Below are positions 56,277-64,000 of a DNA stretch of 64,000 nt, one piece after another. The notes under the pieces were generated by a model. It did not search any database. It was given only the letters and a program-made list of their open reading frames with translations, and had not been told where the DNA came from. The stretch spans positions 62,001 through 126,000 of the forward strand of contig NZ_JAUCRB010000002.1 in assembly GCF_030373985.1 (NCBI RefSeq), in the 5' to 3' direction. A program made the position numbers and the translations under genes. The stretch comes from Wolbachia pipientis (GTDB lineage: Bacteria; Pseudomonadota; Alphaproteobacteria; Rickettsiales; Anaplasmataceae). Each line of letters starts with the position of its first letter. The first letter of the stretch is position 1.

Positions 56277-56754
56277 ACAGAAAGATAAGTATCGTCCTTG
56301 TGTTGGCATAATGCTGCTTAACAAACAAGGACATGTCTTTGTCGGAAAACGCTTTGATAGCGACTTTTACTGGCAGATGCCACAGGGGGGAATTAACGAT
56401 GGCGAAGAGCTGGAGCAGGCAGCATTGCGTGAGCTATTAGAGGAAGTTGGTACTGATAAAGCAGAAATTGTAGCTAAAAGTAAGGATTGGGTATACTATA
56501 ACTTACCTGAAAAAGTTATACCAACATGCTGGAATGGGAAATATTCTGGCCAAAAGCAAAGGTGGTTCTTAATGAAATTTTATGGAGAGGATAAGGATAT
56601 TGATATTAATTATACTGATTATCCAGAGTTCAAAGAGTGGTGTTGGCAAAGTGTGGATGGTTTGGTAGCAAATGTTATACCATTTAAAAAAGAGGTTTAT
56701 AAAACAGTGGTAGAACAGCTTTCCTCTCAAATAAAAGCATCTATTATTAAGTAA
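56269..56754 (+). CDS. rppH: RNA pyrophosphohydrolase (Nudix)
   Basis: RppH removes pyrophosphate from the 5' end of transcripts and triggers mRNA decay. The 161-residue protein has the RppH start YRPCVGIMLLNKQGHVFVGK, WQMPQGGINDGEE and the Nudix box GEELEQAALRELLEEVG with all catalytic glutamates, and the family C-terminal VVEQLSS region. The start is GTG at 56269, inside the end of the preceding kinase frame. The next gene, tatD, follows after 16 bp. Confidence 0.95.
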   Translation: MVEQKDKYRPCVGIMLLNKQGHVFVGKRFDSDFYWQMPQGGINDGEELEQAALRELLEEVGTDKAEIVAKSKDWVYYNLPEKVIPTCWNGKYSGQKQRWFLMKFYGEDKDIDINYTDYPEFKEWCWQSVDGLVANVIPFKKEVYKTVVEQLSSQIKASIIK

Positions 56755-56770
56755 AATTTACGATAAGTTC

Positions 56771-57547
56771 GTGATAGTAGATTCTCATTGCCATTTGATT
56801 TATTTTTCCGACGATGAAATACCAAAAGTAATTTCAAGGGCGGAGCAAAATGGTGTGAAAATTTTGCATAACATATGCTTAAGCATTTGTGATGCTCCTA
56901 AATTGTCAAAAATTTCCTCATCCTATGATCAGGTCTACTCTTCTATTGGTGTACATCCACTTGATGCCACTGTAGAAAACGGCGAATTTATACATGTTGA
57001 TGAATTAGTTGAATTTACCAAGAGCCAAAAGGTAATTAGTATCGGCGAAACCGGGTTAGATTTTTATAAATCTGATAACAAAAGCAACCAGAAAAAAAGT
57101 TGTGCATCACACATAGAAGCAGCAAGAATAACCAGGTTGCCCTTAGTCATTCACACTAGAAATGCTGATGATGAAATGATTGATATGTTAAAGTCAGAAA
57201 TGAAAAACAGCCCTTTTTATGGAGTAATGCACTGCTTTGCTTCCTCTAAAGAACTTGCTTATCAAGCTATAGATTTGGGGCTATATATTTCATTTTCTGG
57301 CATCATCACTTTTAAAAATGCGAGCTTACTCAGAGAAATCGCACAAAATGTACCACAAGAGCGTGTTTTAGTCGAAACTGATGCTCCGTATCTATCACCT
57401 GAGCCTTACAGAGGAAAAAAAAACGAGCCAGCAATGGTAAAACATGTTGTAGATTGTCTAGCGAAATTATGGAATAAACCACCCGACAAAGTAGAAGAGA
57501 TAACTACAAGCAACTTTTTTAGGCTGTTTACAAAACTTAAGCTATAA
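56771..57547 (+). CDS. tatD: TatD-family metal-dependent DNase
   Basis: The 258-residue protein is a TIM-barrel hydrolase with the metal-ligand motifs DSHCHLIYF at the start, SIGVHPLDA, ISIGETGLDFYKSD, LPLVIHTRNADDEM, MHCFASS and VLVETDAPYLSPEPYRGKKN. All histidine and acidic ligands are present. TatD proteins act as 3'-5' exonucleases in DNA repair or turnover. The start is GTG at 56771. Convergent with mdh; a near-perfect stem with AAGCTT arms around 57549-57585 may act as terminator for both. Confidence 0.95.
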   Translation: MIVDSHCHLIYFSDDEIPKVISRAEQNGVKILHNICLSICDAPKLSKISSSYDQVYSSIGVHPLDATVENGEFIHVDELVEFTKSQKVISIGETGLDFYKSDNKSNQKKSCASHIEAARITRLPLVIHTRNADDEMIDMLKSEMKNSPFYGVMHCFASSKELAYQAIDLGLYISFSGIITFKNASLLREIAQNVPQERVLVETDAPYLSPEPYRGKKNEPAMVKHVVDCLAKLWNKPPDKVEEITTSNFFRLFTKLKL

Positions 57548-57574
57548 GAAAGCTTTATAAAATCATTAATTTGC

Positions 57575-58528
<954 letters not shown>

Positions 58529-59101
58529 CTACTCCTTTGTATTTACTTTTGTGGCTTTACCTTCCCAAGGAGACAAGCTGTCAAACATACGGAAATCTTG
58601 CGATAAATCTATAGGATTATATACAACCTTTTTTGCCTCTATATCATATCTCACTTCCTCGTAACCAGTAAGAGGAAAATCCTTTAACATTGGATAACCT
58701 TCGAATCCATAATCCGTTAGAATCCTACGTAAATCAGGGTGATCAGAGAATTCTATTCCATACATATCAAACACTTCGCGCTCGAACCACGAAGCTGTGC
58801 TAAATGTCTTCGCTACACTTGGAGGCATGTCACTTTCATATAACTGGAGCTTTATATGTACCCTAATGTTATGCACAATGCTGAGCAAGTTATATATTAG
58901 CTCGAAACGCTTCTCTCTGTTTGGATAGTCAACTCCAAAAATATCAACTAACAATTCAAACCTGCATTTTTCATCATCACGTAGGAAGAGTAAGTGATTT
59001 TCAATATTATCTAAAGCTGAATGCATCACAATAGTGCGATCATCTTTCTGAACGCATTCACACTTGGTCTTTTTTTGTATGTACTTTGCAGTTTTATTCA
59101 T
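58529..59101 (-). CDS. nuoC: NADH-quinone oxidoreductase subunit C (30 kDa)
   Basis: NuoC is part of the peripheral arm of complex I. The 190-residue protein has the family signature [20 protein letters not shown] followed by [20 protein letters not shown] and the C-terminal [13 protein letters not shown]. It is fused to no other domain, as in mitochondria and Alphaproteobacteria. It overlaps closely with nuoB (1-bp gap) and mdh (3-bp gap) in one operon. Confidence 0.97.
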   Translation of the reverse strand: MNKTAKYIQKKTKCECVQKDDRTIVMHSALDNIENHLLFLRDDEKCRFELLVDIFGVDYPNREKRFELIYNLLSIVHNIRVHIKLQLYESDMPPSVAKTFSTASWFEREVFDMYGIEFSDHPDLRRILTDYGFEGYPMLKDFPLTGYEEVRYDIEAKKVVYNPIDLSQDFRMFDSLSPWEGKATKVNTKE

Positions 59102-59102
59102 A

Positions 59103-59609
59103 CTATATATTCTGAGCTCGTTTTATTTTATTTTGCAGGCATAGCATCCCATATAACAATGCCTCAGCAGTTGGAGGGCATCCAGGAACATACACATCAA
59201 CTGGTACAATTCTGTCACAGCCACGGACTACTGAATAAGAGTAATGGTAGTAACCACCCCCATTTGCACAACTTCCCATAGAAATGACGTACTTCGGATC
59301 TGCCATTTGATCATAGACTTTACGCAACGCTGCTGCCATTTTATTAGTTAGTGTACCAGCAACAATCATCACATCTGCTTGCCTTGGGCTTGCACGAAAC
59401 ATTATACCATATCTATCAAGATCATAACGACTGGCTGCAGTGTGCATCATCTCCACTGCACAACATGCAAGACCAAATGTCATCGGCCACAATGAACCAG
59501 ATCTTGCCCAGTTCATTACATAATCTACTAAATTATTAAATTTAGTGACAAGAAACCCTTCTTTCTTATAACGACTCCAATCATCGTTAGATAGAACTTG
59601 ACCCGTCAT
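59103..59609 (-). CDS. nuoB: NADH-quinone oxidoreductase subunit B (PSST)
   Basis: NuoB carries cluster N2, the last iron-sulfur centre before quinone. The four ligands are all present: Cys49 and Cys50 in [11 protein letters not shown], Cys114 in [20 protein letters not shown], and Cys144 in [16 protein letters not shown]. The 168-residue length is standard. The gene lies between nuoA (3-bp gap) and nuoC (1-bp gap) in an ABC operon. Confidence 0.98.
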   Translation of the reverse strand: MTGQVLSNDDWSRYKKEGFLVTKFNNLVDYVMNWARSGSLWPMTFGLACCAVEMMHTAASRYDLDRYGIMFRASPRQADVMIVAGTLTNKMAAALRKVYDQMADPKYVISMGSCANGGGYYHYSYSVVRGCDRIVPVDVYVPGCPPTAEALLYGMLCLQNKIKRAQNI

Positions 59610-59612
59610 AAA

Positions 59613-59966
59613 CTACTCCCATTCTAATGCGCCTTTACACCACTCATAGATGAAGCCTATGGTAAGTACCGCAAGGAATATCATCATAGACCAAAATCCA
59701 CAATAGCTTATTTTAGATAATGAAACAGCCCAAGGAAAAAGAAAGGCAATTTCTAAGTCAAATATTATAAACAATATTGAAACTAAGTAAAATTTTATGT
59801 CAAAATTTTTTCTTGCTCTTGATAAAGGATTAAAACCACACTCATATGTAGAAAGTTTTTCGCTATCAGGTTTATTTACTGCAAGAAACATAGGTAACAT
59901 ACCAAGAGCAAGGGACACTATAATTGATACGCAGATAAAAATTACTATAGTTAAATATTCACTCAT
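59613..59966 (-). CDS. nuoA: NADH-quinone oxidoreductase subunit A
   Basis: NuoA is a small three-span membrane subunit at the junction of the two arms of complex I. The 117-residue protein shows the diagnostic KLSTYECGFNPLSRARKNFD loop and FYLVSILFIIFDLEIAFLFP, with the conserved acidic residues in the second span. It is the first gene of nuoABC here; the HIT gene lies 18 bp upstream on the same strand. Other nuo genes are outside the window. Confidence 0.97.
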   Translation of the reverse strand: MSEYLTIVIFICVSIIVSLALGMLPMFLAVNKPDSEKLSTYECGFNPLSRARKNFDIKFYLVSILFIIFDLEIAFLFPWAVSLSKISYCGFWSMMIFLAVLTIGFIYEWCKGALEWE

Positions 59967-59984
59967 TTTATATAGAAAGCAACA

Positions 59985-60353
59985 CTATAAATTTACATGC
60001 TTTCCTAACTTTTTACCACCTAAAATATGCACATGAAAATGCGGTACAACTTGTTCTCCATTTTCGCCATAGTTAGTAACTAATCTATATCCTGTTTTTT
60101 CTAAATTATATTTATATGTTATCTCTCTTACAGCTTTAAAAAAACTTACTATCTCTTCTGCGGAAGCTTTTAGAATAAAATCATCGTATGAAACGTATTG
60201 ACCTTTTGGTATAACTAAAATATGAACTGGTGCATCAGGGTACTTATCATAAAACGCCAACACACCCTCATCCTCATATACTTTCTCGCAAGATAACTCA
60301 CCCCTTAATACTTGAGCAAAGATGTTATTACTATCATAACCTTTATTGCTCAT
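59985..60353 (-). CDS. HIT-family nucleotide hydrolase
   Basis: The 122-residue protein is of the HINT group. The catalytic histidine triad is HFHVHILGG in the C-terminal part, and the N-terminal FAQVLRGELSCEKVYEDEGV and KYPDAPVHILVIPKG are family-typical. HINT proteins hydrolyse AMP-lysine-like phosphoramidates; the natural substrate in bacteria is uncertain. It is 3 bp downstream of the unknown gene at 60357 and just upstream of nuoA. Confidence 0.95.
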   Translation of the reverse strand: MSNKGYDSNNIFAQVLRGELSCEKVYEDEGVLAFYDKYPDAPVHILVIPKGQYVSYDDFILKASAEEIVSFFKAVREITYKYNLEKTGYRLVTNYGENGEQVVPHFHVHILGGKKLGKHVNL

Positions 60354-60356
60354 ATT

Positions 60357-61280
60357 TTAAGAGCGACTACCCTTCCCTCTTTCTTCACTTTTTACATTAG
60401 GGGTAGATATTGGCCTTATTGCTTCACCAGAAACATTCTCAAGATTCAAGCCCCTCAATCCGGTACTTTGCAACTGCACATTAGTAATAACCTCTTTTTT
60501 TTCCTTAACAAAAGGAAATTCGCTAGGATTAGTCATGTTGAAAGATTTTATAAATTCATCTGTACTTGTAACAGCCCCTGGAGATCGCCATTGTAACTTT
60601 TCGTTGTTTACAGGCCCTGTAGACTTCATAATTTCTGACGACTGCTTTTGGTTATCATATTCCTTATACAACTTTTCCGCAACACCATGTAGCAATTTTC
60701 GATCTGTGTGAATTTTAAATTCACCACCAGTAATCTTTGCCAGGCCTTTAAGATTATGATCAACTTCATCATAAATTTTGTCAATGACAAGCTGTTTTAT
60801 TGTTTTTTCACCCATGCCTGGGTTATCTTTTTTTGCTTTTTTGATTATAGCTTCAACATCAACTTCAATTACAATTTTGTTTTCTTCTCTAAAGAGAGTT
60901 AAATTTGATGGACGATCTTTTGACAAATCTTTTATTTTACCTAATTGTTCTGATGTCAAATAAGGTACATCTCCCGTCAAGGTCCTTGACGCTAAAAAAG
61001 TCACCTTCCCTTTCTTTTGTTCTGTTATTTGTACACCAAGATACTTACTAGCTTCTGTGGTTTCTATAGGTGGATCATATCCCTTTTCTTCTTTAGGTAC
61101 ATCTATACTAATAGCTTCCTTTAACGAAACTGTGAAATCATGTTTCATTTCATCTATTGAAGCAAATGGCTTCCTTATAGGGTAAATAAGTGCTTTGGGC
61201 AAAAGAAGAAACACCTTGCGTGTAGCTCCCGCACCTTTTTTAACTGCTTCACCTAACTTAGCCCAGATTGAGCCTGCCAT
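60357..61280 (-). CDS. hypothetical protein, unknown family
   Basis: I do not recognise this 307-residue protein. The basic, amphipathic N-terminus (IWAKLGEAVKKGAGATRKVF) is followed by a hydrophobic but short segment (FLLLPKALIYPI), a central mixed region rich in Lys and Glu (IEVDVEAIIKKAKKDNPGMG), and a disordered C-terminal tail with Ser, Pro and Asn (IRPISTPNVKSEERGKGSRS). No clear membrane span. The low-complexity tail and absence from familiar families suggest a lineage-specific protein. It begins an apparent transcript that runs on into HIT, nuoABC and mdh. The ribosome site AGGAGGT precedes its ATG. Confidence 0.6.
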   Translation of the reverse strand: MAGSIWAKLGEAVKKGAGATRKVFLLLPKALIYPIRKPFASIDEMKHDFTVSLKEAISIDVPKEEKGYDPPIETTEASKYLGVQITEQKKGKVTFLASRTLTGDVPYLTSEQLGKIKDLSKDRPSNLTLFREENKIVIEVDVEAIIKKAKKDNPGMGEKTIKQLVIDKIYDEVDHNLKGLAKITGGEFKIHTDRKLLHGVAEKLYKEYDNQKQSSEIMKSTGPVNNEKLQWRSPGAVTSTDEFIKSFNMTNPSEFPFVKEKKEVITNVQLQSTGLRGLNLENVSGEAIRPISTPNVKSEERGKGSRS

Positions 61281-61469
61281 ACATACCTCCTAAGTATTTT
61301 CCACACATTATAGTATACTCTAAAATTAGAGAGTAAAATATATAAACTTCCGTGTCCATTATAAGATGGAATTGCAGAAATTGCAACCATTATTTACACA
61401 TTGTTTAAAACAAGTAGTACTTTCGTTACTTTTATTGTTCAATTTACTATACAGAATACTCTCTAAATT

Positions 61470-62978
61470 ATGTTCAAATGGAACGCAAATAATATAATCG
61501 ATGTCACTGGCGGGAGAGAAGAAAGTAGTTTCAATTGGGTGAACAGCTCAAATATTTCAACAGACACAAGAAACACAAAAAAAGGGGATGTATTTATTGC
61601 TCTCAAGGGAAGGAATTTTGATGGACATAATTTTCTACATGAGGCCTTTTTAAAAGGGGCAGTAGCTGCGATAGTAAGTGAGAATAAATATAGAAACCTT
61701 CCTCTGATTGTTGTCCAGGACACTCTGAAAGCCTTGCACGATATGGCATTATATTACATTAAGAATGTTCTTGTTAATACTAAAATTATTGCAGTTACAG
61801 GTAGCGTCGGAAAAACCACTATGAAGGACATGCTGCATACTGTTTTATCGCAATATGGAGTATCTCATGTAAATGAAGGCAACTTAAATAATAATATAGG
61901 GTTGCCTTTAACAATTCTAAAAGCTCCAGAAAACTGCCAGTACTTGATTCTTGAAATGGGGATGAATAAAGCTGGTGAAATCAAAGAGTTATCGAAGATT
62001 AGCAATCCAGATATTGCAGTTATTACTAATGTAGAACCTGCACATGTTGAGAATTTTTCATCACTATTTGATATTGCACAAGCAAAATTGGAAGTTCTAT
62101 ATGGTATGAAAAATAACGGTACTTTGGTTTTAAACAGAGATAATAGATATTATGAATATCTCTCATCACATGCCTATAGAGATGTAATAAGTTTTGGTAA
62201 AGATAAAAATGCTGAAATTCGTTTACTAGATTTAATAAGAAGCGATGAGTCTTCTGTTATTCCAGCATCCAAATGCTGGGATCGGGAAAATTTAATTACG
62301 CGTGAGTATATCAGACGATTGTATAATAGAAACTGGAGTCTAGTATCGAGCACTGGAATAACATCAAACCGCGCTGCTAATGGATTAAATTTAAAAATTA
62401 AGCTGGGTAATGATCGGATTATAAACTGTAATTTACCTGTGCAAGGTGAACATTTTGCATACTCTGTATTAGCTGTTGCAGCAGTTGCACAATGTCTTGG
62501 GCTCGATTTATCAAAGTTACCGTTTGCACTTAAGAACTTTAGTATAGCAAAAGGGAGAGGTAGTGTCCATAAATCTAAATACAACGGAAATAGCATACAT
62601 TTAATTGATGATTCCTATAACGCTAGTCCTGCTTCAGTGAAAGCTGCAATAAGAACTCTAAGTACATATTCCAATCAGAGGAAAGTGGCACTACTTGGCG
62701 ATATGCTAGAACTTGGTAATCAAAGCATAATATTTCATAAAAAGTTGCTTGATTCTATAATAGAATACAATGTGGATAAAGTTTATACGGTTGGTAAATT
62801 TATGCTAGAATTGCACAAGCTTTTGCCAGGCAATATAAAGGGCACGCATTTTAATGATTCTAATCAATTGAAAAGTAATTTAGCTAATATTGTTCGGAAT
62901 AATGATGTAGTTTTGGTTAAAGGCTCACGTGGAATAAGAATGGATCTTGTAGTACAGGAACTCATAATAGAATATTAA
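61470..62978 (+). CDS. murF: UDP-MurNAc-tripeptide D-Ala-D-Ala ligase
   Basis: MurF adds D-Ala-D-Ala to complete the UDP-MurNAc pentapeptide needed for lipid II. The ATP site is IIAVTGSVGKTTMKDML, followed by NEGNLNNNIGLPLTIL, LEMGMNKAGEIKELS and the C-terminal LIDDSYNASPASVKAAI and LGDMLELG. Residues about 263-298 are absent from other MurF proteins. They are encoded by a 107-bp palindromic element in the central domain, which stays in frame. With dapD and lysC this supports retained peptidoglycan-precursor synthesis. The 502-residue length exceeds the usual 450-460 because of the insertion. Confidence 0.95.
   Translation: MFKWNANNIIDVTGGREESSFNWVNSSNISTDTRNTKKGDVFIALKGRNFDGHNFLHEAFLKGAVAAIVSENKYRNLPLIVVQDTLKALHDMALYYIKNVLVNTKIIAVTGSVGKTTMKDMLHTVLSQYGVSHVNEGNLNNNIGLPLTILKAPENCQYLILEMGMNKAGEIKELSKISNPDIAVITNVEPAHVENFSSLFDIAQAKLEVLYGMKNNGTLVLNRDNRYYEYLSSHAYRDVISFGKDKNAEIRLLDLIRSDESSVIPASKCWDRENLITREYIRRLYNRNWSLVSSTGITSNRAANGLNLKIKLGNDRIINCNLPVQGEHFAYSVLAVAAVAQCLGLDLSKLPFALKNFSIAKGRGSVHKSKYNGNSIHLIDDSYNASPASVKAAIRTLSTYSNQRKVALLGDMLELGNQSIIFHKKLLDSIIEYNVDKVYTVGKFMLELHKLLPGNIKGTHFNDSNQLKSNLANIVRNNDVVLVKGSRGIRMDLVVQELIIEY
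62256..62362. repeat. palindromic element inserted in frame in murF
   Basis: The ends are inverted: GTTATTCCAGC (from 62256) and CACTGGAATAAC (to 62362). Inside is the stem CCAGCA-TCCAAA-TGCTGG. It gives about 36 codons without a stop, within the MurF central domain. It matches the family found in midA, pccA, ctaA and ribF. Confidence 0.87.
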
Positions 62979-63026
62979 ACAAAACTATTGTATTAGTTTA
63001 AGGTTAAGTTATTAGAAGTTTTAATC

Positions 63027-63977
63027 GTGACAAAACGTGTAGTTGTTTTTGGTGGAACAGGGTTTATAGGAAAACACATCGTGAGACGCTTGGCATTAGC
63101 GGGATATTTAATAAGAATATTTACTCGTAGTCGGGAAAAAGCTGCCTGTCTGAAGTTGTGTGGAAATTTAGGGCAAATATCAATACTTAAAGTCGATTTC
63201 TTTGATGAAAGGTCGATTCTAGAAAGTATGGCAGGGTGTGATGTAGTTATAAACTTAGTAGGAATATTATATGAGACAAAAAAGCACGATTTCTATACTG
63301 TTCATGTTGGAATAGCTGAGAGAATAGCAAGAGCTGCAAAAATGAAAAGTATACCCACGATGATACATTTCTCTGCTATGGGGGTAGAAAACAGTAAGCT
63401 ATCAAAATATGCTAAAAGTAAATTAGAAGGTGAAAAAGCTGTAACTTCTGCATTCCCAGGAGCAATAATAATTAGGCCCAGTCTTGTATTTGGCAAAGAA
63501 GATAATTTCTTTAATAAGTTTGCAAGGTTAGCAACAATTCTTCCTTTTTTGCCGCTAATTGGCAGTGGAACAACTAAATTTCAGCCGATATGCGTAACCG
63601 ATCTAGCTGAAGTGGTATATCGTATTATCAGCCTTAATAAGCAAGATAAGAAAATTTACAATATAGGTGGACCAAAAGTTTACTCTTTCAGAAGCTTATT
63701 AAGGTTTATTTTAAATGTTACTAACAGAAAATGCTTGTTAGTCAATGTATCTTTTCCAATGGCAAAGTTAATAGCTTTCTTCTTAGAGAGTAGAGTCGTT
63801 TCTATGTTGCTAAAACCCATAACCTGTAGTACAAGCCCTATACTTACCCGAGATCAGGTAAGAGTTATGATGAGTAGCTCAATCGAAAAGTCAACTGACC
63901 TTGAAACAATAAAAATTCGTCCATTATCAATTGAAAATATAGTACCAGGATACTTGAAGGTTTATAAAAAATATTGA
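63027..63977 (+). CDS. NDUFA9-like NAD(P)-binding epimerase-family protein
   Basis: The 316-residue protein has a Rossmann fold starting VVVFGGTGFIGKHIVRRLAL, with the extended SDR pattern and motifs VINLVGILYETKKHDFYTVH, MIHFSAMGVENSKLSKYAKS and AIIIRPSLVFGKEDNFFNKF. This is the atypical SDR group that includes mitochondrial complex I accessory subunit NDUFA9, which also binds NADPH. The YAKSK motif resembles the SDR YxxxK active site. In a genome with nuoABC and a MidA homologue, a complex I role is plausible but not shown. The start is GTG at 63027. Confidence 0.88.
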   Translation: MTKRVVVFGGTGFIGKHIVRRLALAGYLIRIFTRSREKAACLKLCGNLGQISILKVDFFDERSILESMAGCDVVINLVGILYETKKHDFYTVHVGIAERIARAAKMKSIPTMIHFSAMGVENSKLSKYAKSKLEGEKAVTSAFPGAIIIRPSLVFGKEDNFFNKFARLATILPFLPLIGSGTTKFQPICVTDLAEVVYRIISLNKQDKKIYNIGGPKVYSFRSLLRFILNVTNRKCLLVNVSFPMAKLIAFFLESRVVSMLLKPITCSTSPILTRDQVRVMMSSSIEKSTDLETIKIRPLSIENIVPGYLKVYKKY

Positions 63978-64000
63978 GGAAAGAGTGCGCCCGGTAGGAT

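Overview
The window is chromosomal DNA of a Wolbachia endosymbiont (Alphaproteobacteria, Rickettsiales, Anaplasmataceae). The decisive marker is a complete Wolbachia surface protein gene (wsp, 38399-39079). AT-rich composition, ankyrin proteins, a decayed group II intron, many decaying genes and Wolbachia-type palindromic repeats agree with this. The wsp variant looks most like arthropod supergroup B types as I remember them, but I could not align it, so the supergroup is tentative.

Layout. 1-6400: sdhA (cut by the window edge), a zinc-ribbon membrane protein, dapD, a dead Fic gene, a DUF2610 pair and a MidA/NDUFAF7-type methyltransferase. 6700-15800: gltX, a membrane ankyrin protein, a biotin-dependent carboxylase alpha subunit, ctaA, a shattered glycosyltransferase and the F0 ATP synthase genes atpB-atpE-atpF'-atpF. 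15900-23200: small unknown or decayed ORFs, a RAMA-like protein, guaA, terC, mrpE and purN. 23250-32230: two M16 peptidases, lspA, ribF, glutaredoxin, a 3-methyladenine glycosylase, a large decayed ORF and ruvBA. 32970-46700: purF, a J-domain protein, nfu-hisS, an IalB-like protein, rpoH, wsp, ybaB-dnaX, a GST, an O-methyltransferase, dsbA, a RatA/COQ10 protein and mlaC-folC. 46700-53860 is the accessory stretch: dispersed repeats, an ankyrin-like protein with six EPIYA or EPIYA-like motifs, lysC, a SWIM-domain pseudogene, and a group II intron inside a RhuM-like pseudogene. 53860-64000: tyrS, rsfS, a frameshifted P-loop kinase, rppH, tatD, mdh, nuoCBA, HIT, an unknown protein, murF and an NDUFA9-like protein.

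How the genes fit together. Aerobic energy metabolism is well represented: sdhA, mdh, nuoABC, two candidate complex I helpers (MidA, NDUFA9-like), ctaA and F0. Cofactor and purine synthesis (ribF, folC, purF, purN, guaA) and the lysC-dapD-murF axis towards diaminopimelate and lipid II precursors are retained. Host-interaction candidates are WSP, the EPIYA ankyrin protein, the membrane ankyrin protein and the IalB-like protein.

The two most interesting observations are (1) the EPIYA-repeat protein at 47347-48807, with a 45-residue tandem duplication and a PxxPxR motif, which looks like a tyrosine-phosphorylated host-signalling effector, and (2) palindromic elements that sit in frame inside five conserved genes (midA, pccA, ctaA, ribF, murF) and also lie between genes. 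No tRNA, rRNA or CRISPR was recognised.
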